DNA of 8,698 nt, taken from positions 1-8,698 of the forward strand of contig JACPVY010000041.1 in the NCBI GenBank assembly GCA_016197345.1. Direction: 5' to 3'. The notes under the pieces are model-generated. The model saw only the letters and a list, made by a program, of their open reading frames with translations, was not told the origin of the DNA and did no database searches. Shown piece after piece: positions 1-6,332 of the stretch. Source of the DNA: Burkholderiales bacterium (GTDB lineage Bacteria; Pseudomonadota; Gammaproteobacteria; Burkholderiales; Burkholderiaceae_D). The position numbers were made by a program, and so were the translations under genes. The stretch's first letter is position 1; the number at the start of each line of letters is the position of its first letter.

Positions 1-45
1 TTCTTAAGTCATTGATTTTATTTAGTTTTTTATCATCGAAAGACA
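1..45. other. AT-rich DNA replacing the tRNA 5' half (possible end of an integrated element)
   Basis: This stretch is strongly AT-rich and holds no ORF, and it stands where the acceptor and D-arm of the tRNA-His gene should be. It includes ATTGATTTT at 11-19, which recurs at 128-136 and in inverted form at 105-113. Reading it as the extreme end of an integrative element is an inference from the tRNA remnant next to it; no integrase gene is visible in the window. Confidence 0.45.
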
Positions 46-93
46 AGATTGTGATTCTGGTTGTCGTGGGTTCGAGCCCCATCGGTCACCCCA
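46..93 (+). pseudogene. 3' half of a tRNA-His gene (probable integration-site remnant)
   Basis: The sequence shows a His anticodon GTG at 51-53, the 3' side of the anticodon stem (TCTGG, 56-60), a T-arm (GTGGG / TTCGAGC / CCCAT), the 3' acceptor strand CGGTCAC (83-89), discriminator C (90) and encoded CCA (91-93). The discriminator C and the match to the E. coli tRNA-His 3' half, from memory, support tRNA-His. A full gene would begin near base 17, but bases 17-23 (TTTATTT) cannot pair with CGGTCAC and no D-arm is present. The anticodon stem also carries an A45/G59 mismatch, so the tRNA-like sequence seems to start at about base 46. This is not a working tRNA. A 3' tRNA half beginning at the anticodon arm is what tyrosine-recombinase integration leaves at the end away from the reconstituted tRNA. 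The integrated DNA would lie left of base 1. Confidence 0.82.
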
Positions 94-102
94 AAATACC
101 GT

Positions 103-138
103 TGAAAATCAATAAGTTAGTTGTGAGATTGATTTTCA
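103..138. repeat. 11-bp inverted repeat after the tRNA remnant
   Basis: TGAAAATCAAT (103-113) and ATTGATTTTCA (128-138) are perfect inverted copies with a 14-nt loop between them. The 9-bp core also occurs at 11-19, on the other side of the tRNA remnant. It may be a tRNA 3' trailer hairpin, or arm-type recombinase or accessory-protein sites. No T-tract follows directly, so it is not itself an intrinsic terminator. Confidence 0.5.
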
Positions 139-148
139 CAAATAAAAA

Positions 149-176
149 ACCGCTGCGTTATTAGCGGTTTTTTTTT
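149..176 (+). terminator. Strong intrinsic terminator downstream of tRNA-His remnant
   Basis: ACCGCT (149-154) pairs with AGCGGT (163-168) around an 8-nt loop. The stem can extend with A residues 144-148 pairing with the T residues that follow. A run of nine T ends at 176. It most likely terminated the original tRNA-His transcript. The A-rich left flank could allow some function in both directions. Confidence 0.85.
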
Positions 177-441
177 CGCCTATTCGGCATACTCTCAATC
201 TACGCCCTCGCCCCCACACTATATTTATCGCCTACACGGAGAACGACTAGCGTTCGTCGCTGGGGCGAACGCGCCTTCGTCAACTCAGTCGCAAAAATCA
301 TCACTCCTTAAAAAGCCGAAATACCCGCTCACAGGCTAGCTAAGACAACGACGAATGGCATCCCAGCAAAAAAATCGTTGCCTATGCAGCGATGGCTTAA
401 AATAAATAACTTCTACTGCCATTGCTGACAGGACGGCAACG
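177..441. other. Intergenic region with one hairpin, no gene seen
   Basis: I see no convincing coding sequence here. A 7-bp perfect inverted repeat, GCGTTCG (250-256) and CGAACGC (266-272) with a 9-nt loop, is the clearest structure. It lacks a T-tract, so it is not a standard terminator. Just before the lipoprotein gene, TTGCCT (378-383) and TAAATA (403-408) could be a weak -35/-10 pair, but the 19-bp spacing is long. An AGGA ribosome binding site lies at 430-433. A minus-strand open frame at 336-716 overlaps the lipoprotein gene and lacks support. Confidence 0.5.
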
Positions 442-1410
442 ATGCCAACCGATATTTCGACTCTTGCGCCACGCATCTTCTGCGCCGCCGCGCTCAGCCT
501 CGCTAGCGTGGTTGCACTCAATGGCTGCGAACGCGGCAATGCCAATACTGCTGTTAATGCGACGAATACCGCTAATTCCGCCAGCTCATCTAGTTCAGCC
601 ACAGAACCTAGCCGGGCGGCGCTCAAAGCAGCACATGACGAGCAATACCGCTTAGAGCAGCAATTGATGCGTAGCGCCTTTGGCAAAAAATTCGATGCGA
701 AAAAGGGTGTCGCCATCGCTGAACTAACTGAAGTTGAGGACCGCAGCAGTAAATCCCGCTACCAAATTTCGCCCGTGCAGAGCTATGCCTTACCAAACAA
801 GGAAATGTTGTTAGTAGCCAATGCGCAAGCGCTGAACAACGAAGATCAAGCAGAGAGTTTTCACCTTACGCCTGGCCTGCTGAATTTATTTTGGTTTAAA
901 AAAAGCGGCAAAACTTGGGCTTTAACGCATAAAGCTGAAAACATCGACACGCTAGGCACTAATGGCAGTTTTGGCGCGGTTAAATTTCAACCCTTTGGCG
1001 ACGGGCAAACCATGATGGGCGTGGAAAGCGGCGGTACTTGGCAAGGCTACACCATCACCTTTGTCAATTTTTTTCAAATCAAGGGACATAGCGTACAAAG
1101 CTATGGCCCCATCAAACTTTTTTCCGGCAATGATGGTGCTTGTGACGACGAGACGGATCGCTGCTGGAATATCGAAGGCAAGTGGAAATTGGCAGAAAAA
1201 GGCGGCGATAACGACGGCGGCAAGATTCCGAATTTGATTGTGCATTTCAGTGGCACCGATGAAGAGCGTCCCACATCACATGGCAAAGCCGCCAAAGATA
1301 AACCAAACACCGCACGCAAGTTGAAAAAAATCGAGCAAACGGCGGTATATCAAATCAAGGGTGGGAAATATGAATTGGTGAAAGGGGAAAACCCTGTGCC
1401 AGAATTTTAA
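442..1410 (+). CDS. Predicted outer-membrane lipoprotein of unknown function
   Basis: This is a 322-residue protein I do not recognise as a named family. Residues 9-28 form a hydrophobic signal segment ending in a lipobox, Leu-Asn-Gly-Cys, with Cys29 as the predicted lipidated residue. Glu at +2 rather than Asp predicts sorting to the outer membrane by the Lol rule. Residues 33-55 are a low-complexity Asn/Thr/Ala/Ser linker. The rest is a soluble domain rich in aromatic and beta-strand-like segments (for example around 146-160 and 198-214). Cys234 and Cys241 could form a disulfide. The C-terminal 50 residues are Lys-rich. The ATG start is supported by AGGA at 430-433, eight bases upstream, and by the correctly placed signal. 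It stands alone: long non-coding stretches flank it and no terminator is evident after it. The lipoprotein call is solid; the function is unknown. Confidence 0.85.
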   Translation: MPTDISTLAPRIFCAAALSLASVVALNGCERGNANTAVNATNTANSASSSSSATEPSRAALKAAHDEQYRLEQQLMRSAFGKKFDAKKGVAIAELTEVEDRSSKSRYQISPVQSYALPNKEMLLVANAQALNNEDQAESFHLTPGLLNLFWFKKSGKTWALTHKAENIDTLGTNGSFGAVKFQPFGDGQTMMGVESGGTWQGYTITFVNFFQIKGHSVQSYGPIKLFSGNDGACDDETDRCWNIEGKWKLAEKGGDNDGGKIPNLIVHFSGTDEERPTSHGKAAKDKPNTARKLKKIEQTAVYQIKGGKYELVKGENPVPEF

Positions 1411-1828
1411 GCTGGCCTTCTTCGGATGGCAGCCGCACAACCACCCCACTCCACACCAGTTTTTCACTGCGACGATAGTTGCGCCAAAGCTTGCGCATCC
1501 TCTAAATCGGCGGCCCCACAAAACGCCCGACATGGGGCAACACACTTGTGTACACCTATTGTGCTACCCCCAGCGTCAAGTCGAGTGGGCTGGCTTGATG
1601 CAAGCTGCTTGGCATAGCGGACAACACTGGCCTTTTGTGTGACGACGCACAGACCACAGCAAAAATTGCCCCTAGTGTCTGGGTTGATTGTTGGCTGCTG
1701 CCGTGTAGTGCAATCTGCGCGATATAACTTGAGGGGCTAGCAGCGCACTCGAATGAGCATTTGCGATAACGTTATTGCGATGGCAAGTACACCGATTGTC
1801 CTTGTTCGCCTATGTATGAGAGATTCCC
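1411..1828. other. Intergenic region with an operator-like dyad, no gene seen
   Basis: No open frame here looks real. A 63-codon plus-strand frame at 1426-1617 has no ribosome binding site and an unlikely composition rich in Ala, Ser, Pro and Cys. I find no clear terminator for the lipoprotein gene. Close to the broken cyclase gene, GCGATAAC|GTTATTGC (1763/1764-1778 region, centred on the CG at 1770-1771) is a near-perfect dyad containing the 10-bp palindrome ATAACGTTAT (1766-1775). A dyad centred on CG is typical of LacI-family operators, but no regulator gene is present, so this is only a suggestion. Confidence 0.45.
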
Positions 1829-2512
1829 ATGCGCCTATCCAAATTCATTCTCGCTAATCTCGAAGCCATCTTCCAGGAATGGGAAGATTTTGCCAATACC
1901 TTGGTTCCTCCGGGTCAACTGATGGGCAAAATTGCTTTGCGTGACCATATCAAACCCATGCTTGAGGTGATTGCAGCCGATCTCGTCACGCCTGAGAGTC
2001 GACACGAAGAGATAGAAAAATCAACTGGCAACAATAATTCACCGACTTGGAAAAAAACCGCGGCCACCACGCATGGCATTGAGCGCCTTGCATGGGGATT
2101 TAGTCTCGATGCCGCAGTTGCAGAATATCGGGCATTACGCGCGAGTGTGATGCGCATGTGGAAAAAATCCTTAGCAGACGATGCCGCAGAAGAATATTTG
2201 ATCGATGACTTGATACGCTTTAATGAAGCGATAGACCAAGCCATTAACGAGTCAGTCACCAGTTATACCTATGAAAAAGCACAACAAATGCGGATATTTG
2301 ACGCGATTTTGTCTTTTATGCCAGACATCAGCTTCACACTCACGCTAGAAGGTCGCCTGTCTTATGCTAACAAGGCTTTTGCCATTTTATTTTCAAGCCC
2401 CGCCAACGAATTGGTAGGAAAGAATTTTGTTGATCTTGGTTTGGCCAATGGTGCCGAACTTCAGCAATATGTTGACCAAGTGATTGAGAGTAAAAAACCG
2501 TCAACAAAATAG
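1829..2512 (+). CDS. RsbRD_N-PAS N-terminal part of a broken diguanylate cyclase
   Basis: This frame encodes 227 residues. Residues 1 to about 150 resemble the RsbRD_N domain: an opening of the type 'FILANLEAIFQEWEDFA', a 'LRDH' segment, then 'EYRALRASVMRMW' and 'LIRFNEAIDQAINES'. Residues from about 158 start a PAS domain (ILSFMPDISFTLTLEGRLSYANKAF), which breaks off near residue 220 and stops at TAG 2510-2512. The family architecture is RsbRD_N-PAS-GGDEF, and a GGDEF C-terminus does lie 100 bp downstream. I therefore read this as the 5' part of a disrupted diguanylate cyclase gene. GAGAG at 1818-1822 is a moderate ribosome binding site six bases before the ATG. A truncated sensor protein could still be made, but without an output domain. 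The domain call is firm; the pseudogene interpretation is strong. Confidence 0.82.
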   Translation: MRLSKFILANLEAIFQEWEDFANTLVPPGQLMGKIALRDHIKPMLEVIAADLVTPESRHEEIEKSTGNNNSPTWKKTAATTHGIERLAWGFSLDAAVAEYRALRASVMRMWKKSLADDAAEEYLIDDLIRFNEAIDQAINESVTSYTYEKAQQMRIFDAILSFMPDISFTLTLEGRLSYANKAFAILFSSPANELVGKNFVDLGLANGAELQQYVDQVIESKKPSTK

Positions 2513-2611
2513 AGACTTATTTTTTAAATCGTAATACTTATCGCATTTATAGTTAAATTCTAGTAAATATTATAACAATAAAAATACTTTTTATTAGAAT
2601 TAAAATTTTAT
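2513..2611. other. AT-rich block replacing the middle of the cyclase gene
   Basis: This stretch of about 99 bp has roughly 15 G/C bases by hand count, against near 50% in the flanking code. It lies between a PAS domain that ends abruptly and a GGDEF domain that begins in its second half. It includes a perfect 8-bp inverted repeat, AATAAAAA (2577-2584) and TTTTTATT (2588-2595), with a 3-nt loop. A 10-bp palindrome, TAAAATTTTA, sits at 2601-2610, right at the boundary where GGDEF code resumes (Gly-Asp-Gln at 2612). No terminal repeats or target duplication of a known element are evident. Its origin is unknown. Confidence 0.6.
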
Positions 2612-3010
2612 GGCGACCAACTACTGCGCTTGGCATCTGCCCGCCTCGCCTCGTGCGTACGCGAAACGGATACCTTAGCGCGCTTAGGTGGGGATGAGTT
2701 CACCATCATCTTGCAAGACCTCGGCGATACCAAATATGTCGAGCTGGTGGCCAAAGAAGTGTTGCGCCAATTGGCTAGCCCCTTTCTCGTGTTTGATCAC
2801 ACTGTGCGCATTTCTGGCAGTATCGGCATCGCTTTGTCGCCGCAAGACAGCAAGAAAGCCGAAGCCTTAATCGTCAATGCCGACCAAGCAATGTACCAAG
2901 CAAAACATGCGGGGCGAAACGGCTTTAGTTTCTTTTCGCCGTTATCACCCAAGGCTGAGGTGGTGCCATCAATCCATCCTGATGGCAATCGACGCTTGGA
3001 CCGACATTGA
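2612..3010 (+). pseudogene. C-terminal fragment of a GGDEF (diguanylate cyclase) domain
   Basis: Translation from 2612 gives Gly-Asp-Gln-Leu-Leu-Arg-Leu, the usual stretch just after the conserved 'GH..G' of GGDEF domains. It continues with RETD (an RxxD inhibitory-site motif), TLARL, GGDEF, then 'SIGIALSP' and 'ADQAMYQAKHAGRNG'. The first half of the domain is missing, including the 'FIDLDHFK..ND' metal- and GTP-binding segment, so it cannot synthesise c-di-GMP. The frame is open back to TAA at 2579-2581 but holds no ATG or GTG start. A TTG at 2630 has no ribosome binding site. It is in the same orientation as, and the logical C-terminus of, the RsbRD_N-PAS fragment starting at 1829. About 90 residues of the original protein seem lost between them, an estimate from the usual family layout. 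Confidence 0.8.
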
Positions 3011-3052
3011 ATATTGGGTGAACATCAACATGGTTACACATCGCACGCCAAC

Positions 3053-5824
3053 TTAGCCAGCCGAAGACCACGGCCATAGCGAGCTTGCGCTGGTTTTTTC
3101 AGGTGTGCTTTCAGGGCGTAAATTCAATAACAGCCGCACTGTCCCTGAATCGGGAATATTGCTGATTTCAAAGCCCAGATTCCGCACCAAATTTTGCACC
3201 CCGGTGTTTTGCGATAAAGCTTCACCGATGATTTCTTGCGTGCCGCGGCTCTTGTAATAGCGTATCAACTTGTTCATCAAGACATAGCCTAAGCCCTTGC
3301 CTTTCAAATCAGAACGAATGATGACGCCGAATTCTGCACTTTGATTATCTGGGTCAGTGACTGCCCGCACAACGCCTAGCGTCTCGCTACTACCGTCGGC
3401 TAATTGGCGGCAAGCGATGAAGGCCATTTCGCGCTCGTAATCAATTTGCGTCAAGCGCGCTAATTGCGACATAGGTAAATCACTCATGCGGGAAAAAGTG
3501 CGAAAGCGCAAATCTTCGCCATCGAGCGCGCGGAAAAACGCTAAATGCTGGGCACCATCCTCTGGCTTAATTGGCCGCAATAGCAAAGTTTCACCGCGCC
3601 ACTCGATGCGCTCTTCCAATTCCTGCGGATAGGGCCGAATGGCCAGGCGGGCAACGCGTGCCGAGGCTTGATCAGTAGCATACATCCGCTCTAATTGCCG
3701 GCTGCTAGGCAGCGGCGCGAGGCGGATATGGGTATCTAGCGCAATCACACCTTCGGCATCGGCCAATAACGGATTGATGTCGATCTGATGGATTTGCGGC
3801 AAATCGGCAATTAATTGGCCGATCTGAATCAAGCAGGCACAAATGGCATCGATATTGGCGGCGGGTTGATTGCGAAATCCGCCTAGCAAGCGGGCGATGC
3901 TAGAGCGTTCGATTAAATCGCGCGCTAGCACTTGATTTAACGGCGGCAAGGCAATCGCGTATTCTGCCAGCTCGGCTGCGGTGTCGCCCCCTTGGGCAAA
4001 CATCAGCACCGGCCCAAATACCGGGTCTGTCACCACTTTGATTGACAGCTCGAAGGCATTCGGGCGGCGCGCCATTGTCTGCACCATAAAACCATCAATC
4101 GTGGCATCGGGCCGTAAGCGCTGCACCCGGCGCAACATGCTGGCCGCAACTTCTTGCAGCGCTTGAGGCGTTTCAATATCGAGCGCGACACCACCGACTT
4201 CGGCTTTTTGCGCGATTTGACGCGATAAAATTTTCAATGCCACCGGATAAGCAATTTCCTCGGCCATTTGCAGCGCCTCGGCGATATTGGCCGCGCTACG
4301 CGTCGTCGCTACTGCAATGCCATAGCACGACAGCACTTGTTTCGCTTCGATTTCACTCAAAAACGCCTTGCCTGCCGCCTGCGCTAAAGCCCGTTCAGCA
4401 CAACTGCGATCTGGCACGAAATTACCTTCAATCAGCGCTGGCACTTCCATTAACAAGGCCTGATTGCGGCGATTTTGGACAATTTGCATAAAGCCGTGGA
4501 CTGCTTTTTCTGGCGTTTGATAGCTGGGAATGCGCGCTTTATCAAAAATTGCCCGCGCCGCACTGACGCCAGCACCACCCAACAGGCACACCAGAAAATT
4601 GCGCTCATAGCCTTGTGCTAATTCCACCACCTTCGTTGCGATCTCAGTGCTGGATACCATTGCCGTTGGCGCATGGAGCAAGACCACCGCATCCACTTCT
4701 GGCGCGCTCATCAAAATCTGTATCGTTTGCAGATAGCGCTCGACTGGCGCGTCACCGCTAATATCAACGGGATTTCCGTGCGACCAAATCGCTGGCAAGA
4801 TGGCGTGCAACTTTGCTTGCGTGCTACTTGATAATTGGGCTAGATTGCCGCTGACTTCGGCCAAGGCATCGCTCGCGATCACGCCTAAGCCACCGCTATT
4901 GGTGACGATTGCCAACCTGTCCCCTACTAGCGGCCGCGCGCGCCCCAAGGTTTCGACCGCATCGAACAACGCACCAGTAGAAAAGACGCGCAACATGCCA
5001 GCGCGGCGAAAAGCGCAGTCATAGATATCGTCGGCCCCGGCTAAACTGCCGCTATGCGCAAACGCTGCTTGCGCGCCAAATACGCTGCGCCCGGCTTTTA
5101 ACACCACCAGCGGCTTGTTACGTGCCGCTGCGCGTGCCGCCGACATGAATTTGCGTGCCGCCGTCACTTCTTCCAAATAGAGCAAGATCGAATGGGTTTG
5201 ACTATCGCTGGCGAGATAATCAAGCACATCGCCACAGTCGATATCATTGCCCTCCCCTAGCGAAATAAATTTGGAAAAACCAATGCCGCGCGTTTTCGCC
5301 CAATCCAACACACCTGTCCCCAATGCGCCGGATTGCGAAACAAACGCGATGCGTCCAGGTAAAGCATCGACATGGGCGCAACTGGCATTGAGACCCAGCT
5401 CGGGCACTAGCAGTCCGACCCCATTTGGCCCCAAGATGCGCAGCAGATGCGGGCGCGCAGCGTCGAGCATCGATTGCCGCAATTTGGCGCCGCTACGATT
5501 GTCTTTGCCACCGAAATCGGCGGTCAAAACAATCGCTGCTTTGGTGCCACGCTCGCCTAATTCCTTCACCAGCGCGGGGATAGTGGGTGCTGGCGTACAA
5601 ATAATCGCTAATTCGGGGGCGCTCGGCAGTTGATGGATTTGCGCCCAGCAATCGCGCTCGAGCAAGGTGGAATACTTAGGATTGACCGGGTAAATCTGGC
5701 CTTTGTAGCCTCCATCTAGCATATTTTTCAACACCGCCGCGCCCACGCTATGCGCACGTACAGTGGCACCAATGATGGCAACCGACTTGGGCTGGAACAA
5801 ACTTTGCAGATTTCGAATCGACAT
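3053..5824 (-). CDS. Fused NDP-forming acyl-CoA ligase / GNAT acetyltransferase (Pat/PatZ-like)
   Basis: The 923-residue protein matches the architecture of Pat/PatZ (YfiQ) protein lysine acetyltransferases. Residues 1-135 are a CoA-binding Rossmann domain (SVAIIGAT at 14-21, YPVNPK at 45-50). About 150-460 are the succinyl-CoA-ligase-like domains, and about 485-705 an ATP-grasp domain (VALKI at 528-532, VGGV, DPVFGPV at 600-606, DINPL at 682-686). About 745-905 is a GNAT domain with the acetyl-CoA loop KGKGLG (841-846). The phosphohistidine position of ADP-forming acyl-CoA synthetases is kept (AHSG, His257), with Glu218 also present. The His normally found in the ATP-grasp 'I.HK..VGGV' motif is Gln539. 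It may acetylate and inactivate enzymes such as acetyl-CoA synthetase, or retain some ligase activity. AGGA lies eight bases before the ATG. The gene is convergent with the broken cyclase gene and divergent from the carbonic anhydrase gene. Confidence 0.92.
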   Translation of the reverse strand: MSIRNLQSLFQPKSVAIIGATVRAHSVGAAVLKNMLDGGYKGQIYPVNPKYSTLLERDCWAQIHQLPSAPELAIICTPAPTIPALVKELGERGTKAAIVLTADFGGKDNRSGAKLRQSMLDAARPHLLRILGPNGVGLLVPELGLNASCAHVDALPGRIAFVSQSGALGTGVLDWAKTRGIGFSKFISLGEGNDIDCGDVLDYLASDSQTHSILLYLEEVTAARKFMSAARAAARNKPLVVLKAGRSVFGAQAAFAHSGSLAGADDIYDCAFRRAGMLRVFSTGALFDAVETLGRARPLVGDRLAIVTNSGGLGVIASDALAEVSGNLAQLSSSTQAKLHAILPAIWSHGNPVDISGDAPVERYLQTIQILMSAPEVDAVVLLHAPTAMVSSTEIATKVVELAQGYERNFLVCLLGGAGVSAARAIFDKARIPSYQTPEKAVHGFMQIVQNRRNQALLMEVPALIEGNFVPDRSCAERALAQAAGKAFLSEIEAKQVLSCYGIAVATTRSAANIAEALQMAEEIAYPVALKILSRQIAQKAEVGGVALDIETPQALQEVAASMLRRVQRLRPDATIDGFMVQTMARRPNAFELSIKVVTDPVFGPVLMFAQGGDTAAELAEYAIALPPLNQVLARDLIERSSIARLLGGFRNQPAANIDAICACLIQIGQLIADLPQIHQIDINPLLADAEGVIALDTHIRLAPLPSSRQLERMYATDQASARVARLAIRPYPQELEERIEWRGETLLLRPIKPEDGAQHLAFFRALDGEDLRFRTFSRMSDLPMSQLARLTQIDYEREMAFIACRQLADGSSETLGVVRAVTDPDNQSAEFGVIIRSDLKGKGLGYVLMNKLIRYYKSRGTQEIIGEALSQNTGVQNLVRNLGFEISNIPDSGTVRLLLNLRPESTPEKTSASSLWPWSSAG

Positions 5825-5880
5825 GACATTTCCTCGCGACGGCGGATGCTAGTGAAGCAGCTTGGGATAGTATGCATCAA

Positions 5881-5908
5881 GCTATGCCACCTGTGGGTGG
5901 TAGATAGC
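5881..5908 (-). promoter_or_regulatory. Imperfect hairpin in the leader of the acetyltransferase gene
   Basis: GCTAT (5881-5885) pairs with ATAGC (5904-5908), and CCACC (5887-5891) pairs with GGTGG (5896-5900). The loop is 4 nt and the internal loop is asymmetric (1 by 3). It lies about 60 bases upstream of the start codon of the minus-strand gene and would be in its leader if transcription starts at the -10-like TATACT further upstream. The role is unknown. Confidence 0.35.
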
Positions 5909-5931
5909 AGTAGCGCAGAAAACTGGAATGG

Positions 5932-5937
5932 AGTATA
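5932..5937 (-). promoter_or_regulatory. Possible -10 element of the acetyltransferase gene
   Basis: On the minus strand this reads TATACT, close to the sigma-70 -10 consensus, and lies about 108 bases upstream of the start codon. I see no good -35 at the proper distance (the best, TTGCAG, is 21 bp away), so the call is weak. An activator-dependent promoter would be compatible with this. Confidence 0.25.
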
Positions 5938-6267
5938 ACGACTCGATGCGCTTTGTAGCTGCAAAAACAGGCCGCGCCCCCGCCTTATCGACGTAACAGT
6001 CGTCACAATTTCACTCTTTTGCTAAAAACAATTCGTCACATTGCGTTTGCCGCAACTATTTCGCTAGCACTGCATAGGCAATTAGCAGCATAGACAGCAA
6101 ACAAACGGCGAATTACCATAGATAAAACACATCAAAAGTTGCCGGACTGTTATTCGCTGCATTATCAAAAAACCACAATTTAGCGGGCCAACTTCGAAAA
6201 TCGCTGCAACGCAACAGCACAGATTAAAAAAATCAAGAGTTCGACAAGAACAGCAATCAAGCTGAAT

Positions 6268-6273
6268 TACAAT
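6268..6273 (+). promoter_or_regulatory. Possible -10 element of the carbonic anhydrase gene
   Basis: TACAAT lies about 60 bases upstream of the carbonic anhydrase start codon, a usual distance for a -10 box. No convincing -35 sits 16-18 bp upstream. The call rests on the hexamer and its position only. Confidence 0.25.
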
Positions 6274-6332
6274 ACACGCCCTTATCAACGCTGCTATTGA
6301 TCGAAAATACAGCATTTTAAAAAGGAATACCT

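Larger units (their letters stand above)
5825..6332. other. Divergent intergenic region between acetyltransferase and carbonic anhydrase genes
   Basis: This 508-bp spacer must hold the promoters of two divergent genes. Visible structure includes a hairpin at 5881-5908, an 8-bp direct repeat TCGTCACA at 6000-6007 and 6033-6040, a small inverted repeat TTGCG/CGCAA at 6041-6055, and ATCAA/TTGAT half-sites around 6284-6301. Open frames on the minus strand here (5728-6006 and 6082-6315) have Cys- and Arg-rich translations without family resemblance and are not called. Confidence 0.5.

Noticed and set aside
1..93. tRNA-His gene interrupted by a group I intron
   Set aside because: The tRNA-like sequence begins before the anticodon, inside the anticodon stem, not at a splice position within the loop. 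The short AT-rich upstream piece shows no intron core, though only 45 bases are visible.
336..716. Minus-strand open frame of 126 codons
   Set aside because: It lies antisense to the lipoprotein gene, which has a ribosome binding site and lipobox; the antisense translation is Ala/Leu/Val-rich without a recognisable domain.
1426..1617. Small plus-strand frame of 63 codons
   Set aside because: It has no ribosome binding site and no family resemblance, and it overlaps an equally unsupported minus-strand frame.
2513..2611. Small insertion sequence or miniature transposon
   Set aside because: No convincing terminal inverted repeats or target-site duplication were found at the two edges, and coding sequence is missing rather than merely interrupted.
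2630..3010. Independent small GGDEF protein starting at TTG
   Set aside because: No ribosome binding site precedes the TTG, and the frame holds only the second half of the domain. It reads better as the tail of a broken gene.
3011..3052. Bidirectional terminator between the convergent genes
   Set aside because: Only weak, short pairing is visible in these 42 bases and there is no T-tract in either direction.
5247..5633. Plus-strand frame of 128 codons inside the acetyltransferase gene
   Set aside because: It is antisense to the CoA-binding domain, which is strongly conserved; the frame is a by-product of its codon bias.
6082..6315. Minus-strand frame of 77 codons upstream of the carbonic anhydrase gene
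   Set aside because: It is Cys-rich without a motif pattern, lacks a clear ribosome binding site, and covers the likely promoter of the carbonic anhydrase gene.
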